A stretch of DNA of 64,000 nucleotides from Streptomyces sp. WM6378 (GTDB lineage Bacteria; Actinomycetota; Actinomycetes; Streptomycetales; Streptomycetaceae): NCBI RefSeq assembly GCF_001279695.1, contig NZ_LGDD01000300.1, forward strand, positions 12,844-76,843, written 5' to 3'. The translations under genes were made by a program, and so were the position numbers. Below the pieces are notes generated by a model. The model was given only the letters and a program-made list of their open reading frames with translations, did not search any database and had not been told where the DNA came from. This document shows, piece after piece, positions 32,291-41,430 of the stretch (its first letter is position 1; each line of letters begins with the position of its first letter).

Positions 32291-32980
32291 CTAGGGGCGG
32301 CGGGCCCTTGCGTCGGCGGCTTCGCGGCCGCAGGCGTAGGCGAGGGGGCTGATCAGTTCCTCGGCGTCCGGCAGCCAGCGGTTGGCGGGGGTGGGGCGGC
32401 GTGCCCACTGGACCGCGCCCGAGCCGCCGATGCGGGTCGGCGGCGCCGCCACGTAGTCGCCCTCGCCGCGGGTGATGAGGTCGACCGAGGCCGGCGTCCA
32501 CCCCAACTTCCGTACCAGATCGGGGACTTTGGCGCCCGCGCCCGGCAGGACGAAGAACAGCATCCGGCGGTCCGGGGTGCAGGTGACCGGGCCGAGCGTG
32601 AGCTCCATCCGCTCCATGCGGGCAAGGGCCAGGAACCCGGCCGACTCCGGTACGTCGATGGCGTCGAAGGTGCGCCCGGTGGGAAGCAGGATCGAGGACC
32701 GGGGGTTCTTGGACCACAGACGGCGGGCGGCGACCGCGCTGCCGGTGGCCTGCGTCGCCCAGTCCGGCCGGGCCGGGTGCGCGCCCGGTTTCGGGCACGC
32801 CGGGTCACCGCACGAGCAGCGCTCGACGCCCTCGTCGGCCTCCAGGGAGGTGCCGGGGAAGACGTCCCAGTGCCGCTCCTCCGCGTACCGTACGGCGCTG
32901 TCCAGGAGCTGTTCGCCGCGCTGCTTGGGGATCTGTGCGGATTCCGTATCCGTGCCCGTGCCTGTGATGGTTTCTTCCAC
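32291..32980 (-). CDS. Prim-Pol-like protein, probably inactive
   Basis: A 229-residue protein resembling the N-terminal domain of bifunctional primase-polymerases. A zinc-binding cluster CSCGDPACPKPGAHP lies near residue 55, and TGRTFDAIDVPESAGFLAL is where active enzymes carry the D-x-D/E metal site; here the second acidic residue is replaced by Val-Pro. LITRGEGDYVAAPPTR matches the family. There is no helicase domain. I infer a non-catalytic, perhaps regulatory, role. GTG 32980 with GGAG 11 bases ahead is the likely start; GTG 33004 is also open. Confidence 0.75.
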   Translation of the reverse strand: MEETITGTGTDTESAQIPKQRGEQLLDSAVRYAEERHWDVFPGTSLEADEGVERCSCGDPACPKPGAHPARPDWATQATGSAVAARRLWSKNPRSSILLPTGRTFDAIDVPESAGFLALARMERMELTLGPVTCTPDRRMLFFVLPGAGAKVPDLVRKLGWTPASVDLITRGEGDYVAAPPTRIGGSGAVQWARRPTPANRWLPDAEELISPLAYACGREAADARARRP

Positions 32981-33196
32981 GACGGGCTCAACTCCGGCCG
33001 CCACCGAGGGTTACGGGCTCGGCGAGCGTGGGATCAGCGGGATCGGTCCTGCATATGGGGCGCATGGGTGCATGGATGGGGGCGCGCGTGGGGCTGTGTG
33101 TCGGCGCCAGGGTAGCCATATGCGGGGGAAGCACACGGGAATTCTGCCAATGACGCCATATTCCCGATTCCCCTCGTTTCTCTGCATATTCGCAGG

Positions 33197-33222
33197 GCAG
33201 TGATCACTGTGCTGATCACTGC
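33197..33222. promoter_or_regulatory. Palindromic operator before an HTH regulator gene
   Basis: A perfect 10-base inverted repeat (GCAGTGATCA and complement) with a 6-base centre, each arm containing a TGATCA palindrome. It ends 17 bases before the ATG of the HTH/TPR gene, where a bound protein would block transcription or translation. Autoregulation is a natural reading. Confidence 0.62.
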
Positions 33223-33239
33223 CGCTCCAGGGGGTTCAC

Positions 33240-34622
33240 ATGGCAGCCAGGCCGCTCGTCGCCCGCCAGCCCAATGAACGGCTGCAGGCACTCATCCAGG
33301 AAGCCGGATGTTCCAACGCCGGCCTCGCCCGCCGCGTGAACATGGTCGGCGCGGAGCGGGGTCTCGACCTGCGCTACGACAAGACGTCCGTGGCGCGCTG
33401 GCTGCGCGGACAGCAGCCGAGGGGGCGGGCGCCGGGGATCATCGCGGAGGCGCTCGGCCGCAAGCTGGGCCGTACGGTCACGATCGACGAGATCGGCATG
33501 GCCAACGGCAAGAACCTCGCGTCAGGGGTGGGGCTCCAGTTCTCGCCCACCGTCCTCGGCGCGATCGAGCAGGTCTGCGAGCTGTGGCGCAGCGACGTGG
33601 GGCGCCGCGACTTCCTGTCCGGCTCCACGGTGGCGGCCTCGGCGCTGGTCGAGCCGAGCCGGGACTGGCTGATCACCGGGGCCGACGCGCAGGTCGCGCG
33701 CAGCGCGGGGCAGCGGGTCGGCGCCGCCGACGTCGAGGCCGTCAAGGCGATGACGGACGCGCTGGTGCAGCTGGACCACCGGTTCGGGGCCGGCCATGTG
33801 CGGCCCGTCGTCGTGCACTACCTCAACAGCGTCGTGTCCGGGCTGCTCGCCGGGTCCTACCGGGAGTCCGTGGGGCGGCAGTTGTTCGCGGCGGTGGCCC
33901 GGCTCACCGAACTCGCCGGGTACATGGCCGTCGACACCGGCCAGCCGGGCCTCGCCCAGCGCTACTACATCCAGGCGCTGCGCCTCGCCCAGGCCGCCGA
34001 CGACCGGGGTTACGGCGGATATGTCCTGGCCGCGTCCATGAGTCACCTCGCCGCCCAGCTCGGCAATCCGCGCGAGATCGCCCAACTGGCGCGGGCCGCG
34101 CAGGAGGGCGCGCGCGGCCGGGTCACGCCGCGCGCCGAGGCCATGTTCTACGCCGCCGAGGCGCGCGGGCACGCGCTGCTCGGTGACGCCCGGACCTGCC
34201 AGGCGGTGGCGGGCCGGGCGCTCACCGCGCTGGACGCGGCGGACCCCGAATCCGGCGACGACCCGAGCTGGATCGCGCACTTCGACCAGGCCTACCTCGC
34301 GGACGAACTCGCGCACTGCCATCGGGACTTGGGCCAGTCGGAGGCCGCCGCGCGGCGGGCCGAGGAGTCGCTGGCCGGGCACCCCGAGTCGCGGGCCAGG
34401 CGGCGCGCCATCGGGCTCGTCCTGCTCGCCAGCGCGCAGGTCCAGCAGCGCGAGGTCGAGGAGGCGTGCGCGACGGGGACGCGGGCGGTGGAGCTCCTGT
34501 CCACGCTGCGCTCCAACCGGGGCGCCGACTACCTGGAGGACCTCCAGCTGCGCCTGGAGCCGTTCGGGGACGAGCCCGCGGTGCGGGAGTTCGGGGAGCG
34601 CCTGGAGGTCCAGGCGGCCTGA
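33240..34622 (+). CDS. HTH/TPR-like transcriptional regulator
   Basis: A 460-residue protein. The N-terminal 85 residues form an XRE-like HTH of the type common in Streptomyces (NERLQALIQEAGCSNAGLAR and KTSVARWLRGQQPRGRAP). The remainder is all-helical with TPR-like units (MAVDTGQPGLAQRYYIQALRLA, RAEEALAGHP-like segments). It resembles the large Streptomyces regulators near NsdA in design, though I do not claim that identity. GGGGG precedes the ATG and a perfect operator-like palindrome overlaps the promoter region. It is divergent from the Prim-Pol-like gene. Confidence 0.85.
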   Translation: MAARPLVARQPNERLQALIQEAGCSNAGLARRVNMVGAERGLDLRYDKTSVARWLRGQQPRGRAPGIIAEALGRKLGRTVTIDEIGMANGKNLASGVGLQFSPTVLGAIEQVCELWRSDVGRRDFLSGSTVAASALVEPSRDWLITGADAQVARSAGQRVGAADVEAVKAMTDALVQLDHRFGAGHVRPVVVHYLNSVVSGLLAGSYRESVGRQLFAAVARLTELAGYMAVDTGQPGLAQRYYIQALRLAQAADDRGYGGYVLAASMSHLAAQLGNPREIAQLARAAQEGARGRVTPRAEAMFYAAEARGHALLGDARTCQAVAGRALTALDAADPESGDDPSWIAHFDQAYLADELAHCHRDLGQSEAAARRAEESLAGHPESRARRRAIGLVLLASAQVQQREVEEACATGTRAVELLSTLRSNRGADYLEDLQLRLEPFGDEPAVREFGERLEVQAA

Positions 34623-34713
34623 GCGGGCGGGGTTGAGGGAGGGCTTGGCAAGGGCGTGGGGGGACCCGGTAGCGTGAACCGACGATTCCGTAGGTCCACG
34701 TACAGGAGTTCCG

Positions 34714-36333
34714 GTGACGCAGAGCCGACAGGGTGACGAGCCGCAGCTTCCGGCTGTGCGGCCCGCGCACGAGGGTGTCGTGCTGCCCGCCGACGGAAGC
34801 GGCCCCCGCGCCGGGGAGCCGCTGCCGGCGCCTCCTGGAGCCCAGCCCTGGGGTCAGCCCTGGGGCCCGCAGGGCCAGGCCTCCCAGCCGCCTCCCGTCG
34901 CGCCCCCGCAGGGACCGGCGACCTTCGGGCAGCCCCTGCCGCCCGAGAACGGCGGCGGGGACGCGGAGGCGACCCAGTACATAGCGCACATGCCGGGTAA
35001 CCCGGGCAACTCCGGAGGTGAGGCCACGCAGTTCCTCGCGCCGGTGCCGGCCGGGAACGGCGATGCGGAGGCCACGCAGTACATAGCCCCCGTACCGGGG
35101 AACTCCGGCGGTGAGGCGACGCAGTACCTCGCCCCCGTACCGGGGAACTCCGGCGGTGAGGCGACGCAGTACCTCGCCCCCGTGCCGGGCGGGCCGGCGA
35201 ACTCCGGCGGTGAAGCCACGCAGTACATCGCGCCCGTGCCGGCCGGGCCGGGCGGCTCCGGCGGTGAGGCGACGCAGTACCTCGCCCCGGTGGCGGGCGG
35301 ACCCGGCGCGCTGCCGCCCGAGCACGCCGGTGAGCCGAACCACTTCCTCGGGGCCCAGGCTCCGGGCGCCGACCCGACCCAGGTCCTGCCGCCGGTGCCG
35401 CCGGCCCCGCAGGACGCCCCGTACGGGATACGTCCAGGGGCGCCGGGCGACCGGCAGCCCCCCGCCGAGTTCGACAGCCTCTTCCGGGCCGACGGCCCGC
35501 CCCAACAGGGCGACGGGTCCGCGCAGTTGCCCCGCTTCCAGCCCTCCGTACCGCTGAACCGGCCGCAGCAGCAGGCGCCCTACCAGCCGCCGCAGGCCCC
35601 GGCCCCGCAGTTCCAGCCGCAGCCGCAGTTCGCCGCCCAGCCCCCGTACCAGGAGCCCGCGGGCCAGCAGTCCGGGTACGAGCCGGAGGCGCCCCGGCGC
35701 AAGTCGCCCGTCGGCGTCATCGCCGCCGTCGTCGTCGGCTGCGCGGTCATCGGGCTCGGCGCGGGCGCGCTCCTGAGCGGCGGCGGGGACGACAAGAAGG
35801 ACGACAAGCAGCCCGCGGCCGTCAGTTCGCCCGCCACCGGCGACGGCGGCGGCGCCAAGCCCGGTGACGACCCCGCCAAGGCGCAGGCCGAGGCGCTCGA
35901 CAAGCTGCTCGCCGACAGTGGCAGCAGCCGGGACGCGGTGATCGGCGCGGTCGCCGACATCCGCAAGTGCGACAAGCTCGACCAGGCGTCCGCCTCGCTG
36001 CGTTCCGCCGCGCAGCAGCGCGGCGACCTGGTGACGCGGCTCGGCCAGCTCTCCGTCGACAAGCTGCCCAACCACGACCAGCTCTCCGCCGCGCTCACCA
36101 AGGCGTGGCAGTCATCGGCGACCGCGGACAACTCCTACGCGGCGTGGTCGGACGCGGTCGCCGGGGACAAGGGGAAGAGCTGCAAGGGCGGGCACGCGAA
36201 GCGGACGAAGGACGCCGGGCAGGGGGACAAGGCCTCCGGGGAGGCGACCAAGTCCAAGCAGGAGGCCGCTGGGCTGTGGAACGCCATCGCCACCAAGTGG
36301 AACCTGACCAAGCGGGGAGCGACCCAGCTCTAG
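34714..36333 (+). CDS. Single-pass membrane protein with an EATQY repeat array
   Basis: A 539-residue protein. Residues 1-325 are cytoplasmic, disordered and Pro/Gln/Gly-rich. Seven copies of EATQ[YF][IL]A separated by Gly/Pro/Asn spacers occupy residues 83-195. A membrane helix is at about 331-353, followed by an extracytoplasmic Lys/Ala-rich helical domain with two cysteines. Each repeat offers T-x-x-I/L, the pattern FHA domains bind when the Thr is phosphorylated. GTG 34714 has AGGAG 6 bases ahead. No enzyme domain is present, so a scaffold role is likely (inference). Confidence 0.85.
   Translation: MTQSRQGDEPQLPAVRPAHEGVVLPADGSGPRAGEPLPAPPGAQPWGQPWGPQGQASQPPPVAPPQGPATFGQPLPPENGGGDAEATQYIAHMPGNPGNSGGEATQFLAPVPAGNGDAEATQYIAPVPGNSGGEATQYLAPVPGNSGGEATQYLAPVPGGPANSGGEATQYIAPVPAGPGGSGGEATQYLAPVAGGPGALPPEHAGEPNHFLGAQAPGADPTQVLPPVPPAPQDAPYGIRPGAPGDRQPPAEFDSLFRADGPPQQGDGSAQLPRFQPSVPLNRPQQQAPYQPPQAPAPQFQPQPQFAAQPPYQEPAGQQSGYEPEAPRRKSPVGVIAAVVVGCAVIGLGAGALLSGGGDDKKDDKQPAAVSSPATGDGGGAKPGDDPAKAQAEALDKLLADSGSSRDAVIGAVADIRKCDKLDQASASLRSAAQQRGDLVTRLGQLSVDKLPNHDQLSAALTKAWQSSATADNSYAAWSDAVAGDKGKSCKGGHAKRTKDAGQGDKASGEATKSKQEAAGLWNAIATKWNLTKRGATQL
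34960..35295 (+). repeat. Coding repeat array, seven EATQ(Y/F) units
   Basis: Units of roughly 45-54 bases repeat the coding core GAG-GCG/GCC-ACG-CAG-TAC. Two neighbouring units around 35105-35200 are nearly identical, which points to recent duplication. Confidence 0.85.
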
Positions 36334-36345
36334 GCGCCGGGACGC

Positions 36346-37707
36346 TCAGCCGTTCGCCGCCGAGTTCTCCAGGGTTGAACTCACGTCCGTGAAGCCCCCC
36401 TTCAGGGAGACCAGGCGGCCGTCCTTCACCACCTGGAACGTCACCTGGCGGTTCACGATGCGCGGGAAGTCCGGGGCCGCCAGCATGTCTTCGAAGCGCC
36501 AGCGCAGGTCGGGGGTGAGGCCGCCGGTGTTCACGCTGACGCCCTTGTTGAGCGCGCGCACCACGTCCACCGCGCGCACCGAGTCCTGGCCGAGGGACTC
36601 GACGATCTTCTTCAGGACCGTGTACGCGATCCAGGTGGTCTGCACCCCCGCGTCCGCCGCGTCGATCGCGTCGTCCCCGAAGGCCTGTTCGCGGATGACC
36701 TTCTTCATCGGGTCCCAGCGCGGATCGTCGGCCTCCGGGTACCAGCCGGTGACGTACGCGCCCTCGAAGGGGCCGTCCTTACCGCCGGTGCGGTCGACGA
36801 GCGGCTGGCCGAGCGAGCCGATGACCGAGGCGACGCGCACCTTCTGGTCGTCGCTCTCCACCCGCCGGAAGGAGTCGAAGAAGGTTTCCGTGCGGTCGCC
36901 GAGCACGGCCGTCACGCAGCCCTTCTTCGCCTTCTGCTCGGCCGCCTTCTTGCCGATCCGGCCCACGAGCGCCGGATCTGCCCCGGCCTGCACGAGCGCG
37001 CGCTGGGCTTCGGCGGTGTAGTCGCTGGCGTCCTCGGTCGTACGGATGTCGGTGACGGGCTTGCGGTGCGCGGCGAGCAGTCCGGCGTTCAGCAGGGTCG
37101 GCAGGAGGTCGCCAGCGATGGTGTCGGGGCGTACCAGGGAGACCTGTTCGCAGTCCGGGGCGAGCTGTTGGCCGCTGCCCGCGATGAGGGCGGCCTGGCC
37201 GCCGTTGACGGGGTAGGACAGCGCGCTGGTGAACTCCTGGTCGGATATGCCGTATCCGCCGAGATAGGGGATGCCGGCCACCTCAAGCGAGGGCATGAAG
37301 GCGCTGCCGTACTGGCTGTAGGAGCCGACGACCGCGACCGCGTTCTCCTTCACCGCGCGGCGTGCGCAGTCCGAGGCGCCGGTCGCCGTGTTGTGCTCGT
37401 TGCAGGTGAGGACGTTCAGCTCGTGCCCGTCGATGCCGCCGTTGGCGTTGACCCAGCGGGCGAACGCCTTGGCCATGGCGGGCATGCCGGGGGTGTTGGT
37501 GGCGGAGGTGCCGTCGGGCGCCCAGGTCATGACGGTGATGGGCTCCCTGGAGCCCCCCGCGACTCCAGGGAGTACACCGCAGCCGGTCAACAGGCCGGCG
37601 CCCACCGCCGAACACGCGGCGAACACGGTGGCCGTCGTGCTGATCGAACTGATCGAGCGGCGGGGCCTGGTCGAGCCCCGAGGACGCTGCCATCCGTAAC
37701 CGGTCAT
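36346..37707 (-). CDS. Branched-chain amino-acid-type substrate-binding lipoprotein
   Basis: A 453-residue lipoprotein. A basic N-terminus with RRSISSIS leads to the lipobox LLTGC with Cys43. The mature part has the type-1 periplasmic-binding fold (MAKAFARWVNANGGIDGHEL, VGSYSQYGSAFMPSLEVAGIPYLGG). Family members bind amino acids or related small molecules. No permease or ATPase gene is adjacent, so it is an orphan: it may serve a distant transporter or act as a sensor. It converges on the EATQY gene with 12 bases between. Confidence 0.88.
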   Translation of the reverse strand: MTGYGWQRPRGSTRPRRSISSISTTATVFAACSAVGAGLLTGCGVLPGVAGGSREPITVMTWAPDGTSATNTPGMPAMAKAFARWVNANGGIDGHELNVLTCNEHNTATGASDCARRAVKENAVAVVGSYSQYGSAFMPSLEVAGIPYLGGYGISDQEFTSALSYPVNGGQAALIAGSGQQLAPDCEQVSLVRPDTIAGDLLPTLLNAGLLAAHRKPVTDIRTTEDASDYTAEAQRALVQAGADPALVGRIGKKAAEQKAKKGCVTAVLGDRTETFFDSFRRVESDDQKVRVASVIGSLGQPLVDRTGGKDGPFEGAYVTGWYPEADDPRWDPMKKVIREQAFGDDAIDAADAGVQTTWIAYTVLKKIVESLGQDSVRAVDVVRALNKGVSVNTGGLTPDLRWRFEDMLAAPDFPRIVNRQVTFQVVKDGRLVSLKGGFTDVSSTLENSAANG

Positions 37708-37829
37708 GTGCCCACACACTTCCGCCCCACGGGTAACGGGAAAGTGAGCATGCTTCAACGCAGGGTGACGCACAGGTGAATTGCGGGGGCCCGTCGGGCG
37801 AGGGTTGTGGGGAACGTACGATCGAAAAC

Positions 37830-38327
37830 GTGCAGCAAGGTTCAGCAAGCCCTTCCCGTCGCGGCCGTCGCTCCTCCACCATGGGCGGCATGCCGTTGAA
37901 TGACATGCCGTGGTGGCGCTGGCGTACGAACGTACGGTCCGCGCTGCACATGCTCTCCGACCCCGTCTTCCACGAGGAGACCTGGCTGGCCGGGCGCGAA
38001 GGGTTCGGGGACGTCACCGACGCCGTGTACCGCCTGGTCGAGGACACCTGGCTGGACAACTGGTCCGCCGAGAAGTACGTCGGAACGATCTTCCGGGACT
38101 CGGGCGAGGCGGCCCTCGTCGACGTCGCCGTCCTGCGGGTGCTGCGCATCATGCACCAGGTCGGCGCCGACGCACCCGTCTCCGCCTACCTCGCCCACCA
38201 CGCCTGGCCCGAGGCGGTGCGGGCGGCGCGCGAGGCGCATGTGCGGCTCGCGCACAGCGACGGCGAGGACCCCGACGCGCCGCCGCGCTCCCTCGAAGTG
38301 CTGAGGATCCTGACCCGCTCGGCCTGA
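37830..38327 (+). CDS. SCO4402-like conserved protein
   Basis: A 165-residue soluble protein. The conserved core runs from MPLNDMPWWRWRTNVRSALH through TDAVYRLVEDTWLDNWSAEKY to RILTRSA. It matches what I recall as the actinomycete SCO4402 family, of unknown function. GTG 37830 is chosen because TACGAT stands 7 bases before it, giving a leaderless message; ATG 37881 is the other option. purU follows 56 bases later. Confidence 0.75.
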   Translation: MQQGSASPSRRGRRSSTMGGMPLNDMPWWRWRTNVRSALHMLSDPVFHEETWLAGREGFGDVTDAVYRLVEDTWLDNWSAEKYVGTIFRDSGEAALVDVAVLRVLRIMHQVGADAPVSAYLAHHAWPEAVRAAREAHVRLAHSDGEDPDAPPRSLEVLRILTRSA

Positions 38328-38383
38328 GGTCCGGATCCTGGTCCGGGGGCCGCCGGGGTGCCCGGTTGTGGCATCCTGCCTGG

Positions 38384-39235
38384 ATGACTGACCAGTACGT
38401 CCTCACGCTCTCCTGCCCGGACAAACAGGGCATCGTGCATGCCGTGTCGAGCTATCTGTTCATCACCGGCTGCAACATCGAGGACAGTCAGCAGTTCGGA
38501 GACCGCGACACGGGTCTCTTCTTCATGCGCGTCCACTTCTCGGCCGAGGCCCCGGTGACCGTCGACAAGCTGCGCGCCAGCTTCGCGGCCGTCGGCGACT
38601 CCTTCCAGATGGACTGGCAGATCCACCGCCCCGAGGAGCGGATGCGGATCATCCTCATGGTGTCGAAGTTCGGGCACTGCCTGAACGACCTGCTGTTCCG
38701 CTCCCAGTCCGGCGCGCTGCCGGTGGAGATCGCGGCGGTCGTCTCCAACCACACCGACTTCGCCGAGCTCGTCGCCTCCTACGACGTGCCCTTCCACCAC
38801 ATCCCGGTCACCAAGGACACCAAGGCCGCGGCCGAGGCGCAGCTGGTGGAGCTGGTGCGTGAGGAGCGGGTCGAGCTGGTCGTGCTCGCCCGGTACATGC
38901 AGGTGCTCTCCGACGATCTGTGCAAGCAGCTCAGCGGGCGGATCATCAACATCCACCACTCGTTCCTGCCGAGCTTCAAGGGTGCCAAGCCCTACCACCA
39001 GGCGCACGCGCGCGGTGTGAAGCTGATCGGCGCGACCGCCCACTACGTGACGGCCGACCTCGACGAGGGGCCGATCATCGAGCAGGAGGTGGAGCGCGTC
39101 GGGCACGAGGTCACTCCGGCCCAGCTCGTCGCGATCGGCCGGGACGTCGAGTGCCAAGCGCTTGCGCGGGCGGTCAAGTGGCACGCCGAGCACCGCATCC
39201 TGCTCAACGGGCGCCGCACGGTCGTCTTCGCGTAA
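38384..39235 (+). CDS. purU: Formyltetrahydrofolate deformylase
   Basis: A 283-residue PurU that hydrolyses 10-formyl-THF to THF and formate. An N-terminal ACT domain (YVLTLSCPDKQGIVHAVSSY) spans residues 1-80. The formyltransferase-fold domain has the catalytic Asn/His pair in INIHHSFLPSFKGAKPYHQA and the Asp in TADLDEGPIIEQ. Full length and all catalytic residues are present. Confidence 0.95.
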   Translation: MTDQYVLTLSCPDKQGIVHAVSSYLFITGCNIEDSQQFGDRDTGLFFMRVHFSAEAPVTVDKLRASFAAVGDSFQMDWQIHRPEERMRIILMVSKFGHCLNDLLFRSQSGALPVEIAAVVSNHTDFAELVASYDVPFHHIPVTKDTKAAAEAQLVELVREERVELVVLARYMQVLSDDLCKQLSGRIINIHHSFLPSFKGAKPYHQAHARGVKLIGATAHYVTADLDEGPIIEQEVERVGHEVTPAQLVAIGRDVECQALARAVKWHAEHRILLNGRRTVVFA

Positions 39236-39262
39236 GCCCGCGCCCGAGCAGCCCCTGAGGGC

Positions 39263-40642
39263 TCAGAGCCGGCTCAGTGAGGCGGCCGCGAACAGGACGT
39301 CCCTGATGGCCTCGCGGTCGCCGAGCTGGCCCACCGCCGCGTCCTCGGGCTGCACGTGGCCCGCGGCCAGCTTGCAGAACTCCACGCCGTCCAGGGCCAC
39401 ATGGGCCACCTCGTGCTCGGGCGAGGCGACGGCCGCCGGCGAGTCGAGCGGGATGTGCCAGTCGCCGCCGCCCACCCCTTCGATCTCCAGGCGCAGCGAA
39501 CGGCCCGGCGAGCCCGCCGTGACGAGCCCCCGCGCGGGCGCCGCGAGGCCCGCCCGGCGGCGGCCGGCCAGCGTGGTGGGCAGGACACGGGCCGCCAGGT
39601 CGATCATGCGGTGCAGGTGGGCCCCGGACGGCGGGTCGTACGGATAGTCCACGGCCTCCGCGATGTCACCGGCGTGGATCCAGCACTCGAAGGCCCGGTC
39701 GAGCATCGCGTCCTGCAACGGAAGCGCGAACTCCCCGTAGGGGACGGCCAGTTCGGCCACGCCCCGGCCCGCGAACGACACCGTGCGGATCAGCGTGTGG
39801 GACTGCTCGCGCCAGGGCTCGCGGACCGTGCGGGTCAGCGGGTACTGCCCGGCCCGCCACAGGGCCTCGGTGCGCGCGGTCGGCCCGGCCGCGGCGGCCT
39901 CTGGGTCCAGCGGCACCGGCTCGTCGAGCCCGAGCGCGGTCGCGACGAGCGCGTCGACGGCCATCAGGTGTCCGATGACCCCCGCGACCGTCGTCCGGCG
40001 GGTGGCCCGCCGCTCCTGCTCGAACCACTTCAGCCGCACCGGAGCGTGCCATTCGGCGTCCCCGAAGTCGTTGAGCAGTGCGTCGAGCCGGGCGGTCTCC
40101 GCGTCGTACGGGGCCGCCCACGCGGGCACCGGAATGCGGGCCGGGCGCCGGCCGAGGCAGTTCTCCAGGACGCGGGAGCGCAGCATCGGGTCCAGGTCGA
40201 GGCTGCGCTCGGCGTGCAGCAGGCCCACCGCGTCGCGCAGCCGCAGCGCCTCGTCGGCGCAGGGCGCGCACTCGGTGAGGTGCGCCTCGACGGCGTCGGT
40301 CTCCTCGGCGGAGCACGCGGCGAGGGCCCAGGCACCGAGCAGCGATTTCAGGACGGTGTGCGAGGGCGGGTCGGCGGCGGGGGCTTCGGACACCGTGGCT
40401 TCCGGCTCGGGGACGGCTTGCGGCTCCGGCTCCGGTACGGAGTGCGGTGCCGCGTCCATCGAAGCCTGCGGAGCCGGCTCCGGCGGGGTGAAACGGTTAC
40501 CCTCGCGTGGCCCGGGCACGAACGTGCCGGATCCGCCGCGCTCGCCGCCCGTCAGGTCGTCGCCCGCCGCCCGCGGTGACGGTATGCGCGGCGTGTTCTC
40601 GTCGTCGGGCGTGGGCTCGCCCTGCTCCATGGGCCCCGTCAC
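39263..40642 (-). CDS. Zinc-finger anti-sigma / MDMPI-fold fusion
   Basis: A 459-residue protein. Residues 1-110 are low-complexity, Pro/Glu-rich. Residues 115-160 form an anti-sigma zinc finger with the HxxxCxxC motif (EAHLTECAPCADEALRLRD). Residues 195-459 look like a DinB/mycothiol-dependent maleylpyruvate isomerase domain with a C-terminal extension (RRTTVAGVIGHLMAVDALVA, ECWIHAGDIAEAVDYPY). The GTG start overlaps the stop of the sigma-factor gene (GTGA). It should hold that sigma factor inactive; the MDMPI domain may sense mycothiol or redox state (inference). Confidence 0.85.
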   Translation of the reverse strand: MTGPMEQGEPTPDDENTPRIPSPRAAGDDLTGGERGGSGTFVPGPREGNRFTPPEPAPQASMDAAPHSVPEPEPQAVPEPEATVSEAPAADPPSHTVLKSLLGAWALAACSAEETDAVEAHLTECAPCADEALRLRDAVGLLHAERSLDLDPMLRSRVLENCLGRRPARIPVPAWAAPYDAETARLDALLNDFGDAEWHAPVRLKWFEQERRATRRTTVAGVIGHLMAVDALVATALGLDEPVPLDPEAAAAGPTARTEALWRAGQYPLTRTVREPWREQSHTLIRTVSFAGRGVAELAVPYGEFALPLQDAMLDRAFECWIHAGDIAEAVDYPYDPPSGAHLHRMIDLAARVLPTTLAGRRRAGLAAPARGLVTAGSPGRSLRLEIEGVGGGDWHIPLDSPAAVASPEHEVAHVALDGVEFCKLAAGHVQPEDAAVGQLGDREAIRDVLFAAASLSRL

Positions 40643-41220
40643 AACGCCCGTCCGTATCCGGGCGGTGCGGCTCCTTCCGGCGGCCGGGTGTTGGCCGAGG
40701 AGAGCAGTTGCAGGCCGAGCCGCAGGCGCCGGCGCGCCTCGTCCTCGGTGATGCTGAGGTCGGCGGCGGCCTGCCGGTAGTCGCGGCGCTGGAAGTAGGC
40801 CAGCTCCAGGGCGGCGCGCAGCGGGGCGGGCATCGAGGTGACGATGTAGTCGGCGCGGGCCGCGGCCGAGGCCCGCCGCACCTTCTGCTCCAGCTCCTCG
40901 GTCGAGCACCCGCCGTTCTCCGCGTACGTGGACGCCTCGGACTGGCGCAGGCGCTGCACGGCCTGGCGCTGGGTGAGCTTGGCGACCCAGGAGCGCATCG
41001 AGCCCAGCTTGGGGTCGTAGGCGTCCGGGTTCTCCCACACGTAGCCGAAGACCTCGCGGGTGATCTGGTCGGCCGCGTCCTCGTCGCTGAGCACGCGGTG
41101 GGCGAGGCTGTGCACCAGCGAAGCGAAGCGGTCGTACAGCTCGCCGAGCGCCGCCGCCTCGCCGCGCGCGAGGCGCTGCTGCATCCGGCGGTCCCACCGA
41201 GGTGGTGCGTCCTTCGGCAT
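40639..41220 (-). CDS. ECF-type RNA polymerase sigma factor
   Basis: A 193-residue sigma factor. Region 2 includes ALGELYDRFASLVHSLAHRV, DEDAADQITREVFGYVWENP and SMRSWVAKLTQRQAVQRLRQ. Region 4 is YFQRRDYRQAAADLSITEDEARRRLRLGLQLL. Coupled by GTGA to its likely zinc-finger anti-sigma partner. Divergent from a STAS anti-anti-sigma gene, so three levels of sigma control sit together. Promoter specificity unknown. Confidence 0.92.
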   Translation of the reverse strand: MPKDAPPRWDRRMQQRLARGEAAALGELYDRFASLVHSLAHRVLSDEDAADQITREVFGYVWENPDAYDPKLGSMRSWVAKLTQRQAVQRLRQSEASTYAENGGCSTEELEQKVRRASAAARADYIVTSMPAPLRAALELAYFQRRDYRQAAADLSITEDEARRRLRLGLQLLSSANTRPPEGAAPPGYGRAL

Positions 41221-41430
41221 AGGCTCCCCAACCCTGTCGTTCCCCGCGTGTGCCCCTGTGCGCCCGTCCCTGTGTCCTTACGAATGTAATGCGACGGGCT
41301 GACAATGCACGGAGGTTTGCGTCAATTACGCCCCCGCGAAGGTGCCCGGTGGTAATGGCGTGTTTCGCGGGAGCCGGTCGGGGCAGCCGCGCAAGGAGGG
41401 GGCACGGCAGCACAGAGAGGGGCCTGCGGC

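Noticed and set aside
34960..35295. CRISPR-like spaced repeats
   Set aside because: The repeats are in frame within a protein, the spacers are themselves Gly/Pro-coding repeats, and no cas gene is present.
37283..38152. A 289-codon minus-strand frame over the SCO4402-like gene
   Set aside because: It is antisense to a well-supported gene, and the part overlapping the lipoprotein gene is in another frame.
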